A stretch of 64,000 nt of DNA from Sporothrix humicola. Its lineage: Eukaryota; Ascomycota; Sordariomycetes; Ophiostomatales; Ophiostomataceae. The stretch spans positions 1 through 64,000 of the forward strand of contig WNYE01000097.1 in NCBI GenBank assembly GCA_021396245.1. The letters run 5' to 3'. Under the pieces are notes generated by a model, which saw only the letters and a program-made list of their open reading frames with translations, was not told the DNA's origin and searched no databases. How positions within the stretch are numbered: the first letter of the stretch is position 1; every line of letters begins with the position of its first letter. Shown here piece after piece: positions 9,619-20,065 of this stretch. A program made the position numbers and the translations under genes.

Positions 9619-12600
9619 ATCGATGCTCGAGACGAGTACATTCGCATTTTATCCACCTGTTAAAGAGGGATAGAGGAGCATGTGAAGCGTGAGGATGGAT
9701 CCGAATAAAAGCATTCAAATAAAAGTGGAAATAGTTGTGATAGAGATGGGAGAGCAGAAAAGAATTACAGAGGAAAAAAAATAGATAGTTGAAAGAGTTT
9801 ATCAATATTCAACAAAGGTGGTTATGAGAAGTGCAGCTTGAAGATTGCAAATCTCAAGTATCTAAAATTTTGTACAAAAAAGCAAAAACTCGCTCGCTGA
9901 AAGACAAGATGACTGTAGGAATGGGCCTTGCTCAGAGGCCGCGCCCTGAGGTGCATCACAAACACTGCAAATCGCTGACAAAGGCAAGAATGCGCTCGCT
10001 GAAAGACAAGACAACAAGAAGTAAAGGTACAGCTGGCTTAAAGTGTTACCGCAGCGGCCGCGTCCTGAGGTGCATCACGTCCCAGGATGGCGGTAGCCAA
10101 TAACACAGAAAGCCAAACTATACATACAAAATAATCGTACAACAGAGTGTTTCAGTCCAGGTGTTTGCCGCAGAGGCCGCATCCTTCTCCGGGGTAGTGG
10201 TGGCCAACAGACACATAAAACTGAAAGCAAAGTAGAACTGAAAGCAAAAACGGCTGCAAACGCAAAAAGGCTGCAAACGCAAAAAGGCTGCAAAGTATTC
10301 AAAGCAGAGTAAACTGTATCTCCAAGTGTTGCCGCAGCGGCCGCATCCTATAAAGGGGTGCATTAAGTCCCTAGGGTAGCGGTAGCCAACAGACACTTGA
10401 AGCCAGAACACCGAAAAGCAAAGAAATCAAACGCTCGCTGAAAAACACTGGGAAGGCACGCAAAAAGGCTGCAAAAGCGCGGAAAGGTGGAGATAACTGC
10501 CGCAGCGGCCGCATCCTGAGGTGCATCACGTCCCAGGGTAGCGGTAGCCAACAGTTACCTGAATCTTGCACCGCACAGAAAAGCAAAGAAATCAAACGCC
10601 TGCTGAAAAACACTGGAAACAAACGCTGGAAACGCTGCAAACCGCTGGAGAACGCTGCAAAATTGTGGGAAAGCACAAGTAACTGCCGCAGCGGCCGCAT
10701 CCCGGAGTGCATCATGTTCCAGGGTAGCGGTAGCCAACAGTTACCTGAAACCTTGCACCGCAACACAAAAAAAAAAAAAAAAGCAAACTGCAGGTGGTGG
10801 GTGGGGTATGTTTGTCCAGGGCGTGGGGAAAAGACGGCTTACAACCAAAGGATGTGCCAGTTGCGGGGGAGCTTCTGCTACTGCGTCCAACTGCTGAGGG
10901 GGCATCAAGTCCTCAACAGATGGGGCGGAGTGCAGCAGTCAGAAGGGCAACTCAGAAGGCAACAGCACACTGGAAGTCTTGCACTGGGCCTAATAGTTAG
11001 CATCAAAAGTATGGACGATAGTGCAAAATGGGAAGGAAAGGTGGGGAGGGTACTTACCGATTTTCCCACTCATTTTGGGGACAAACCAGGCGTGGCGAGC
11101 TGGAATCTAGGCGCGGAGGTGCATCAAGCCTCGGGTGCTAACCCAGCCCTGCTGCACACTTTCGCAAAAGGCAAAAGCGGCAGAGGGAAGAGCAGTTTAC
11201 TGTCGTACTCAGGACGCTCTCTGCGCTCTTGCCTTTTGTGCCCCATCACCCTTCCTTTTCGACCACCTGCATCTTCTCCACTCCTCCAAAGTTGGATCAG
11301 CACGTTTCTTCGTGTGTTGCGTGCGTCATCCCCAACAATGAAGGGAAAAAGAAGAAAAAAAGTGCAGAAGGCGGAGGTGATGGGATGATGATGTTGAGAT
11401 GGAGGAGGGAAAAGGTGATGGGCACATAGGGAGGGAAGAGGGAAAGAGAGAGAGGGAAGGATGGAATCTGACGGTATGTGGTCCAAGAAGAAAAGAAAAT
11501 CGGAAAAGGGAAGAAAAGAGGAAAGAAAAAATTCGACGGAAACGAAGAGAGGCCAGATATTTATACTTTTTTTTTTTTTGGAAGCATGTACTAGAGGTAG
11601 GCGAAGTACGCATTCGATGAAGTCATTATTTGACTTTGAATAGAGTCTTCTATTAGATTCCTACAGTTTACGTCTTAGTGATGGCCCAGCCTTGCGCATA
11701 CAGTCACGAACAGCCCTGTGAAGCTTTAGTTCGCGACCCTTTTTTTAAGCTTATTTGGAAACTTCCTAAAATGGGTTAGCGCGGCCGTTTAAGTGGCTTT
11801 TGACCGAGCCGCACTTCTCTAGCTCCACGATATCAAACCTATCAAACTTCACTTTCATATATCATTACGCACCAGTTGCAAAATTTTCAAATTTTCAACC
11901 GTTTGCAACGCAACGAGAAATCGTGATATTTGACCGTGGAAAGTTTCAAACGAGAGTAGACGGGGCGGGGACTTTGGATATCGAGATTTCAGCTTGCTGT
12001 ATGGTGCGAGAGATGGCTCACTGGAATTCAAACTTTATTGTGATTTATGCATTTATTCTTTTAGTTTACTACGTAGTCTTCTGACTGAAACCATATAATC
12101 ACTTGCATTCTTTTCGAACAGGTGCCATTTGTTATATGGTGCCACCAGCCCAAGGCGCCATTCTAACCTGTGGCATGATCCATCCGGCAGCTGTTTCTGC
12201 TGCGTTACGCGGCAGTGGACTATGCGGCTTCAGAAGTTCGTAGAATCCCGTATCTCTTCCAACTTAAGTGCAGACCGTACATCAGTATCCCCCAAATGTG
12301 ACTTTCAACTTTACTATGATCTTGCTGGTCGCTAACAAAAGAACGCTGCTCATTACCAACGAAAGCGTCTCGCGATGCTTTCCGACCTGGTGACTTTTCG
12401 ATCGCAACATACATGGGATTTCTAAAGTACGGTCGATGATGACTCCCGGAAGGCCTCATCCGATCGTGTAGCTACTTCTGTGTACTTTTGGTTGGCTTGA
12501 CCAGCCGGAGTATATTGGTCACGATATGATTCGTCGTTCTAAAGGTTTCTTCGGCTTATGTGGTTGAATGTTTGGATACGTCAGATCTTCTTTGGATTCG

Positions 12601-13334
12601 ATCCGTACTTTCCCATAGGACAAGTAAAGAGGCCTCCTCAGTGCGACTAAGGACCACGACGATATGGGTAGGGACGGGGTGCTGTCGGGAGCTTTCAATG
12701 CTTGAGACTGACGCTGTTGACCACATTGAAACGACGCCTGCAATATGCTTCTCGAGTAGACTGCAGAGAATAGCTATCGTGAGTATCAGTGGCACTTCAA
12801 ACTATAGAATTGCCAAAGAGGACGAACTGGGACACAAAAACGTCGAGGTGATACCGTACTGTGAATTTGCAATGTGTTGTTTATATCGTGATATGTAATT
12901 GTACGACATCGCATGTCGTCTTCATCCTCTCCCTTCCTTCCCTTTTTGAACAGAAAGTGGGGAAGCTATTATCCAACTGTTACATTCTTACCATCTCATG
13001 TTTTTATTGCGGGACAACGTCGCTCGGGCTGCAATAAACGGCCACTGACGGAATCTACCAGATTCGGACTTGCCGCGCATATCATGCGGAGCCACAGATA
13101 GAAATGGAGACGGGCCTGCTTTGGATCAGGTTACGTTGTAGCTCACATAAACATCGTGGGAACATCCGTGGTACGAAAGTCAAGTCAAATGAATTATTAC
13201 ACAATATATGTAGAGTGACATTCTTGGGTCCAGCTATATACTAAACTATGCGCGCACCTGCCTCCCGACTACAACCTCGCCATGAAATACAAAACTAGAC
13301 TTTCCAAAAAAATAAGTTTACTCTTGGACTTCTC
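9619..13334. other. gene-poor, repeat-containing region
   Basis: A stretch of 3.7 kb with only short, unrecognised ORFs on both strands. It contains the tandem array at 9931-10760, an A run at 10767-10782, purine-rich DNA at 11330-11550 and an AT-rich block at about 11830-12120. The largest ORF (10663-11388, plus) begins inside the repeat array and resembles nothing I know. ORFs at 12519-12898 on either strand overlap each other. I support no gene here. Confidence 0.55.
9931..10760. repeat. degenerate tandem array with a GC-rich core, six copies
   Basis: A core beginning GCCGCAGCGGCCGCATCC, followed by a GGTGCATCACGTCCC segment and a GGGTAGCGGTAGCCAACAG segment, recurs at about 9931, 10049, 10167, 10331, 10498 and 10683. 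The first and third copies are partial. Spacings are about 118, 118, 164, 167 and 185 bases. The A-rich linkers are also related: AGCAAAGAAATCAAACGC followed by CTGAAAAACACTGG occurs at about 10423 and 10586, with related CTCGCTGAAAGACAAG copies at 9889 and 9992. The last copy is followed by an A run. The core contains a NotI-type GCGGCCGC palindrome. Function unknown. Confidence 0.85.
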
Positions 13335-15005
13335 CTACTCGTGATGTTCGGCTGTGGCCGCGGCCGTCTTTTCGTCGACAAGGCGGTCCATCTCAATGTT
13401 GTAGGTGGCAAACTCCTTGGCGGGGACGCGCTTGTTGAAGAGAATGTCGAGCTCCTCGTAGGTGCGGCCCTTACACTCGGGAAGGCGGAAGTAGCCCCAG
13501 ACAAAGGTGAGCAGGCAGAAGCCGCCAGCGAGGAACGCGGTCTTACCCTTCCAGTTGCCCTCGGTGGGGTTGAGGACAAAGGGCGAGACCGTGAGCGAGA
13601 CAATGTTGGTGACGTTGTAGGTGTTGCGGGCGAGGGCGATGGTCTTGGAGCGCAGCTTGGTGGACGAGGTCTCGCCGACGATAATGTAGACGGCCGGGCC
13701 GAGGGTGAGCTCATAGATGGAGAACCACAGCAAAAACATGGCGGCGGAGGCGTAGCCCGTGCCGGCTGTTTGCTTGGGAATTGCCAGAAAACCGATGATG
13801 AACATGGTGATAAACATGAATGCGGCGCCCCAGAGGAACATGGTTCGGCGGCCGACGCGGGCGGTAACAAAGACGGACAGGACGTTGCAGACAAAGTGCA
13901 GACAGCTCTGGCCGACGGACAGCTTGTAGGCCGAGGAAACAGGCAGACCGGCCTGCTCAAAGAAGTAGGTGGCGTAGTTGACAATGGCGAAACCAACCAA
14001 GACCTGGGAGGTCCAGGCAACACAGGTAATCTCCGTGCGCCACAGATGGTCGCCCTTGAAGCAGTCAATGTACGACTCGCCCTCGGCCAAGCTGCGCTCG
14101 AGCTCGGTAGTCTCGACCATCAGGGCAATAGCGGCCTTGGCCTCTTCGGGACCAACCGATGACAGGCGACGGAACGAGTGCTCAGCCTCGGCCAGGCGGC
14201 CCTTGCGCACGTACCACCAGGGCGACTCGGGACAGAAGATGACGAGCGGCACGATGATGGCGGGCCACACCCACTGGACGGCCACGGGAATGCGCCAGCC
14301 CCACTGGCCGTGCTTGCCGTTGAGGCCAAACAGTACACCGTTGGAGACGAGCTGGCCGATGCCCCAGCAGGTCACGACGAAAATCTCAAGGTAGGCACGC
14401 AGGGCGACGGGGGCGACTTCCGAAGCGTAGGCCGGGCCCATGGTCGTAAAGACACCCCAGGACAGACCGCAGAGGATCTCGCCGGCGAAGAGAACCTCGA
14501 TCGAGGGCGCAAAGAAGATGATGAAAATGACACCAGTCAACCAGGTAATGGCGCCCAACAAAACCTTCTTGTGGCCATAGCGCTCAGTCAGGATACCGTT
14601 GAGGAAGATACCGACAATGCCGCCGAGCGGATTCGACAGACCCAGAGCAGTCTGCCATTTGGCCTGCACCTGGTACGAGTTCTTCTCGGCGTCGACCAAA
14701 ACACCGAAACGCTGCTGGAAGGCCGGATAGCCAAAGAAGGAACCGATCAAGGCCGTATCGTAGCCGTCCATGATAATCACGAGCGTGATCACGCACGACC
14801 AGAAGATGGCCTTGGGGTACAGGCGCAGAGCTTCAGCAATGCTCATGGAGCGCTCGACGGTGGCGGCATGGCTGGCTTCGGCGCTGCGGCCGGCCCACCA
14901 CGGCGTAAGGTCGGCGGCATCAGCCGAGGTAGTAACAATAGGGGCGCCGGTGGATGCGCCGGGCGCGTCAGCAGCAGCCGGCTGCGACTTTTCGGTGTCG
15001 GCCAT
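13335..15005 (-). CDS. MFS sugar transporter, maltose/alpha-glucoside permease type
   Basis: 556 residues in a single exon, close to the usual length of the SP (sugar porter) family. The soluble N-terminus (about 65 residues, Ala/Thr-rich) is followed by twelve predicted membrane helices. Family signatures are present: DGYDTALIGSFFGYPAFQQRFG at the end of TM1, the ERYGHKKVL loop after TM2, PESPWWYVRKGR after TM6, the GRR motif after TM8 and PECKGRTYEELD after TM12. The DGYD and AFQ-RFG pattern favours the maltose/general alpha-glucoside permease branch (Mal31/Agt1-like) over hexose carriers. It would import di- or oligosaccharides across the plasma membrane by proton symport. The exact substrate cannot be read from sequence. 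It has no adjacent alpha-glucosidase in this window. Confidence 0.88.
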   Translation of the reverse strand: MADTEKSQPAAADAPGASTGAPIVTTSADAADLTPWWAGRSAEASHAATVERSMSIAEALRLYPKAIFWSCVITLVIIMDGYDTALIGSFFGYPAFQQRFGVLVDAEKNSYQVQAKWQTALGLSNPLGGIVGIFLNGILTERYGHKKVLLGAITWLTGVIFIIFFAPSIEVLFAGEILCGLSWGVFTTMGPAYASEVAPVALRAYLEIFVVTCWGIGQLVSNGVLFGLNGKHGQWGWRIPVAVQWVWPAIIVPLVIFCPESPWWYVRKGRLAEAEHSFRRLSSVGPEEAKAAIALMVETTELERSLAEGESYIDCFKGDHLWRTEITCVAWTSQVLVGFAIVNYATYFFEQAGLPVSSAYKLSVGQSCLHFVCNVLSVFVTARVGRRTMFLWGAAFMFITMFIIGFLAIPKQTAGTGYASAAMFLLWFSIYELTLGPAVYIIVGETSSTKLRSKTIALARNTYNVTNIVSLTVSPFVLNPTEGNWKGKTAFLAGGFCLLTFVWGYFRLPECKGRTYEELDILFNKRVPAKEFATYNIEMDRLVDEKTAAATAEHHE

Positions 15006-17202
15006 GGCAGAAGGGAAGACGGTCGAGAAATAAAGTCAAATTGAGGAAAAGTGAAAAATCAGTTCGAGACGAGAAAGTCTTGAATCCTGAGAATGAACCT
15101 GATCGTCGTGATCATCTTCTTTTGAAAGGATGAGGCTGGGTCTCAAGATATAAACAAAAACGTTGGCCAGCCTCAATTGCGGTCGTATCCAGTCTCGTGC
15201 AGTCAACCGCAACCGAATCCTCTCAGATGCAGTCTGCAGTCGAATGACACTATGTGTCAACACACCCCTGAAATTGCTGGATCGCACTTGCCAAAGCTAA
15301 AAATCGTGCAAAGGAAAACGGCGAGGCTGCGCCGGGTGCCTTCCCAAACGGGGGCGGGTCCGCTAGTTCAGACTTCCCCCGCAGTAAAAATAAGAAAGAG
15401 CGACTGGCAGTCTTGGAACGGCCTTGATTATCCACATTGCCTCACTTGCTTTCTTTTTCGCCTCGTGTGTTAAAGTGCCTACCTCGACACACCACAAAAC
15501 AAGCATCTTGCTCGTGATGGGCAAGGATGTTCTGCCAATTGATTCACCAGAACTAATGCATCGTGTGCGGGGAAGCATGCCTTTGCCTTTCAACTTGCAG
15601 CTGCTGTCCCGACCTTTTTGCAAGTCTTTGTCCGTCACCGAAAATCTGTGCCAATCACCCCAGACTCCATCCCAACCATCTCCAGTCTAATCCCCATTGC
15701 TCACCCCAGACCCCGGACAAAAAATCCCCATGTCGTTTTTGCTATCGGCAAGATAGCCCTGGTAGGAAGTACGAGGTAAGCTAGGCGCGCATTACTCTAT
15801 TCTCACCTCTCACCAACCAAGGTTGCCCAACCTTGGCCGTACAACCTTGGTCATTGACACCATTCACACCACCACCCCCCACAGTCACTTCTACCGAGTC
15901 TATGCGCGGTTCTTGCCATGTCTGTGCCTTCCTCGCCCTTCTGACGTTTTCTTTTCTTTTTTCGGGCGTGACCTTTCTTCTTTGAGGGCACCGACGCTCC
16001 GCGAGATAAGGAAGACAGAAAAGAAAATAAGAAGAAAAGAAAAAGAGTGACAGGGGGGTCTAAAATAACCTTTTGCCCTACATTAGTCTTTTCGTCCAGT
16101 CGTCTTCCTTTCGTCGTATGTCATGCCATGTTCTGGCAGCCGTTGTCCGAGGTAGAAGAGATGAAGAGAAGAAAACGCCGTTCTGGGTGTCTGTAAGTCT
16201 CCATGTTTAGTTTGTTCACCACGTTCATTCCCTCATCCGTATTCACCTTGGCGTAAATTCGATATCATGGTGGATGCAGACCAGGGACTGCTTCCTGTCG
16301 CCCACGTTGGCCATTGGTCCACGTCAGGATCGTCCCATCTGCCATCTTACTACCATGTCACACTCCCATTCCCACGCATGGTTTCCAAAAACAGAATCCC
16401 CCAGCTTCGCGGTACACCGGCCGCTTGTTCATCCCGTCTGGGAGCGGTCAGCTTGTTTGTGATCGCCGTGTGTTTATGTCACCGTCGGAACTCGTAAAAA
16501 AGGGGATAATGCATTTCACGTCAACAAAATCCAACAAATACAGCCTCGTTGTCATTCGTGGAAAATAGATATTGCAAAATAACCAATATTGCCCAGCCTT
16601 GTCGATGCATACAGTCAATATTCTATTTTGTTTTGTTTCATTAGACGTGAGGCTCTAGGCTTGTTCCTTCACGGAGAACGGCAACGATGATCATCTGATC
16701 ATACCATGTGAAGATGTTACATACGCGGATGCAATCGAACTCTGAAAAATACTCGATGCTAGCTGTACCGAAGTTGTGCGATGTTCCCAATTTGGGCGTG
16801 TGTTGAATATTTCCCTAACACGTCTCTTCAGCCACCTAATCTGTCTCTTAGTTAGTCTATTGCTTATTATTCATTTTATCTTCGGGTAATAGTTGATTAG
16901 CAAATACGATCTCGATTTTGAGATACATTATAGTAAACTCCTATGATACTAAGTAGTCAAACTAAAAAGTCACGAAATGTACCAGAAACAAAATCGGCCA
17001 CACAAATAAATCTGATTATCATGTATCTGCTACCTGTCAACATGTCAACTAACGCATACTACCGTAATTTTTGCCACCTTGAACTACTTCTTATAAGCCG
17101 TATATTGTGGGAGGAATCAAGACAATCTCGTGGCCTGGAAAGTATACATGGTTGGTCACGAGTCACTGATTCACTGGATTTTCGTTTTGTTTAGCTCGTC
17201 GT
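15006..17202. other. long intergenic region
   Basis: 2.2 kb. A TATATC/GTTTATA-like stretch lies about 145 bases upstream of the permease start. A CAACCTTGG inverted repeat lies at 15817-15850. The part from 16560 to 17150 is AT-rich. Short ORFs here are unremarkable. No gene is supported. Confidence 0.55.
15817..15850. repeat. CCAAGGTTG/CAACCTTGG inverted repeat plus a third half-site
   Basis: CCAAGGTTG (15817-15825) faces CAACCTTGG (15828-15836) across two bases, and a third CAACCTTGG follows at 15842-15850. Seen directly. It could be a binding site for a dimeric regulator, but it lies about 0.8 kb upstream of the permease start, so the target is uncertain. Confidence 0.6.
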
Positions 17203-18771
17203 TTACAGGTAGACGATGGCGACCGAGCTGTAGGGAACGGGGATCTGGGCGCTGCCGCGCTTGACGGGCACCTTGATTGTCGTGGGCTTGACGTTCTTGA
17301 CCTCCTTGCCGAGACTGGCAAACGTCCACTGGCTGCCGCCAAAGGTCGTGTCGGTAGAGTTCTGGCCAGCACCGCCTGGGTTGGTCAAGTACTTGACGGT
17401 GACGGACTTGCAGGAACGCGACAGGCCGTTGAGCTCAACGACGGGCTCGGGGCGGGGAGTGCCGACCGACAGGTCCCAGTAATTCAGGTTGTTGAGGGCG
17501 ATGCGCTTGGGAGTGCTGCCCTCATAGGCGACGTACGACGAGAAGGTGGTGCCGTCGTTGTTGCCGGGGGTCAGCTCGGCGACCTTGGTGCGGCCGCTGT
17601 TGCCAATAAACTCGGCGGCAGCGACGATGGCATAATAAGTGTTCTTGGTCTGGGCGGGCGTCGACTGGTAGTCGCTGGGCTGCCAGACGTTCTGGACAGA
17701 GCCGTAAACCTGCTCCCAGTTAACGGCGGCAACACCGAGCGACATGAGGTGCATCATGAAATCGGTGCCGTACAGAGCAGTGGCAAACGAGGCCGAGAAC
17801 GAGGCGTTGGACGTGCCGCCCGTTTGTACGTTGATCTCATCCAAATAATAAGGGACAGAGCCGCCCTTGTACGACTGGAAGAACTCGTTCATGGGCTGGA
17901 TGTGTTTGGCCGTGTCAGCGACAGTGCTGGCGTGGCTCAGCAGGTCGGGCAGTGTGCACGAGCCGCTCAGGCAGCGGTACCAGTGGTCCGTGGCATAAGC
18001 AATGTTGTTGGTGGCATCGTAGTCGGTCTCAGCAAAGATGTCCTTGGCCGACCAGGGAATGAAGCCGTTGGTCTCGCTGCCAATATCGGGGCCAGCGAAG
18101 CGCACGCTCTTGGGAATACCTGCCGCCTTGGTGATGTTGCTGGCAATCTCCTGGAAGCGGTCCGAGAACTCCTGAGCCGTGGCGGCGGGAGGGTCTGTGC
18201 TGCCATAAAAGTTGGGCTCGTTGCCAATCTCAATAGCGGCCAAGTTGTGCGGGCCAATGCCCGAGATTATCGACTTGGCAGCCTCGTTCGCCTGCGTGTA
18301 GTCGTGCTCCGTGTACGAGATCTGGGGCATCCACAGAGCACCAGCCGGCTGCAGGAGCTGCGTCAGGGACCAGAACGAGGGGCCAATGGTCAGATCGCCC
18401 GTCTCGGTGGTGCCGGGAGCTGGGAAAACGGGGGCGGTCTGCGAGCTGTTCCACTTGACACGGTCACCCGTGATGCCGCCGACGCGGATAATAGGACGAC
18501 CGCCAGTCTTCTTGTGGAGCTCGGAAATCAGGTTGATAGAGAACTGGTTGGCCGATGGGTCGGTCTGGCTGGCTGCGAGCTGTTAGTGGGTGATATAAAA
18601 GAATGTAGGTAGACATCCTGACTTACTCTGGCAGTACAGCGAGAAAGTGTTGAGCTCAAAGCTCACACCAGGGAAAGCCGGGTTGACCGTGAAGAGGCCG
18701 TTGGGCTGGGACGACGGCAGGGTCACCGTCGTCGTGGCACCGGCCCGGACAGCAAGCTTGTCGAGACGCAT
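17203..18771 (-). CDS. glycoside hydrolase family 79 (beta-glucuronidase-like)
   Basis: Exons 18627-18771 and 17203-18572 give 504 residues. The 54-bp intron has donor GTAAGT and branch CTAAC; the acceptor at 18573-18575 keeps the frame, whereas the nearer CAG does not. The N-terminal part has PAFPGVSFELNTF, then the barrel with GGRPIIRVGGITGD and IEIGNEPNFYG, whose Asn-Glu is the expected acid/base. A later YYLDEINVQ segment is a candidate nucleophile region. The C-terminal 150 residues look like the beta-sandwich of fungal GH79 proteins. Family members remove glucuronic acid or 4-O-methyl-glucuronic acid from plant or arabinogalactan glycans. The start used here (18771) gives no clear signal peptide, so an upstream exon may be missing. 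Confidence 0.8.
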
Positions 18772-20065
18772 ATTGATGGAGAGCAGAAGAGGCAAGTATC
18801 GCAAGTAACAATTGAAGAGGAAGATCTTGAGGATTGGCTTGATCGTGCTTGTCTTTCTATTTCTTCTCGAGACGACCCCAATGGCTGGCCGTCTGATTGA
18901 TCTTATATTCGAGCTTTTCTTGGCTTTTGCCTTTTTGGCATTCCTCATCCGACTTGAATCATCACCGACCAAAACAATCGAGCTTCACAACGATACACTA
19001 TAGGATACGGACGTACAGCTCTAGATTCTCCGGAGAGCTGTAGCTCGTACTACGACACTGCCTCAACAATGACGAAGACCGACATGGCGACGTTCACTTT
19101 GAACACGGATGACGATCCCGTGCCGAAATGGGGACGGGCCCGCAGTGCTGCACGAATCAAGTAAGAAATGCGTAGAGATCGGCAGGCAAAACAGATGAAC
19201 GAATAAATTAAAAAGAAACAAACAAAAAGGACGGGAAAAGACCTGCGGTTTCTTGCTTCCGTGCAGAAACAGGCTGACAGGGACATGGATGACAATGAAT
19301 GCAAACCTCCAACCGATGTGCACATTGGTGGACGCCAAGTGATCCTGCCAATACGACAGAAGCCCATAAGGCGCAGCTACTCCGCACGAATGATACAGAT
19401 TTTTGCAGACTTGTGCAGACTTTTTGGCTCGGAAATGCAACATAGCTTTTGAGTGGTCATGAAAGTAGACGTTTTCCTTGCCCTATTCTCTTTGGTCTCC
19501 TTTGGTGTTTTTTGGGTTCTTTTTTTCTTCCTTCGCCATTGTCGCTAAACAGGGCGTAAAAGGACAGCCACAATGCTGGTTTGCTTGTTGCTTTTAGGTT
19601 TGCTTTGGTCTCTTTTGGTGTTTCCTGGGTCTTGGTATGCTTGCTGGCTTTTTCTTTTCGTACACTAGCACTTGCAGATTTGGTATTCCACAATGTTCCG
19701 TTGCATTTATTACACTTTTTATTTTCTGACAATTTGTCCGTCTCCTTTCGTTCCTTTTGGTGTCTTTTTCGTCTCTCTTCTTTTCTTTCACCTCCACAAA
19801 CCGGGCCTGTTCTCATGATGACGGGACCCCTGTTCAACTCCACTCTTTCCCCGCGCTGGTCCAACGCCTTGGCGCTGGCCACTGGCAACACAAGACCCAT
19901 TGTCCCATGGGGTAATTCCTGGAGAGTGAGAAAAAAAACGAGGACACAAACGAGAATATTCGGCGGCACATCGGCACATTGGGGGCGGCTCACTCTCGCC
20001 CCTCGTGAGATCAGGAGGCGACCCCAATTTCACAGGGTACGAGGTGACCTCATTTCTCACTACCC
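18772..20065. other. intergenic region
   Basis: 1.3 kb. T-rich stretches at 19190-19240 and 19480-19800 carry short direct repeats (see separate entry). A 178-codon minus ORF (19457-19993) is Lys/Thr-rich because of this low-complexity DNA and is not convincing. Confidence 0.5.
19490..19633. repeat. short imperfect direct repeat (CTTTGGTCTC... units)
   Basis: CTTTGGTCTCCTTTGGTGTT at 19490 recurs with few changes at 19603, 113 bases apart; each unit is about 31 bases including a TGGGT end. A weaker third copy lies near 19745. Seen directly; no function suggested. Confidence 0.6.

Noticed and set aside
10371..10766. Minus-strand ORF with repeated CWLPLPW...MRPLRQL units
   Set aside because: The repeats mirror the DNA tandem array, and the frame is lost between copies because spacings are not multiples of three; it is not evidence for a repeat protein.
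13341..15044. Two long plus-strand ORFs (273 and 288 codons) antisense to the MFS transporter
   Set aside because: Asp/Gly/Glu-rich artefacts of the transporter's reverse complement.
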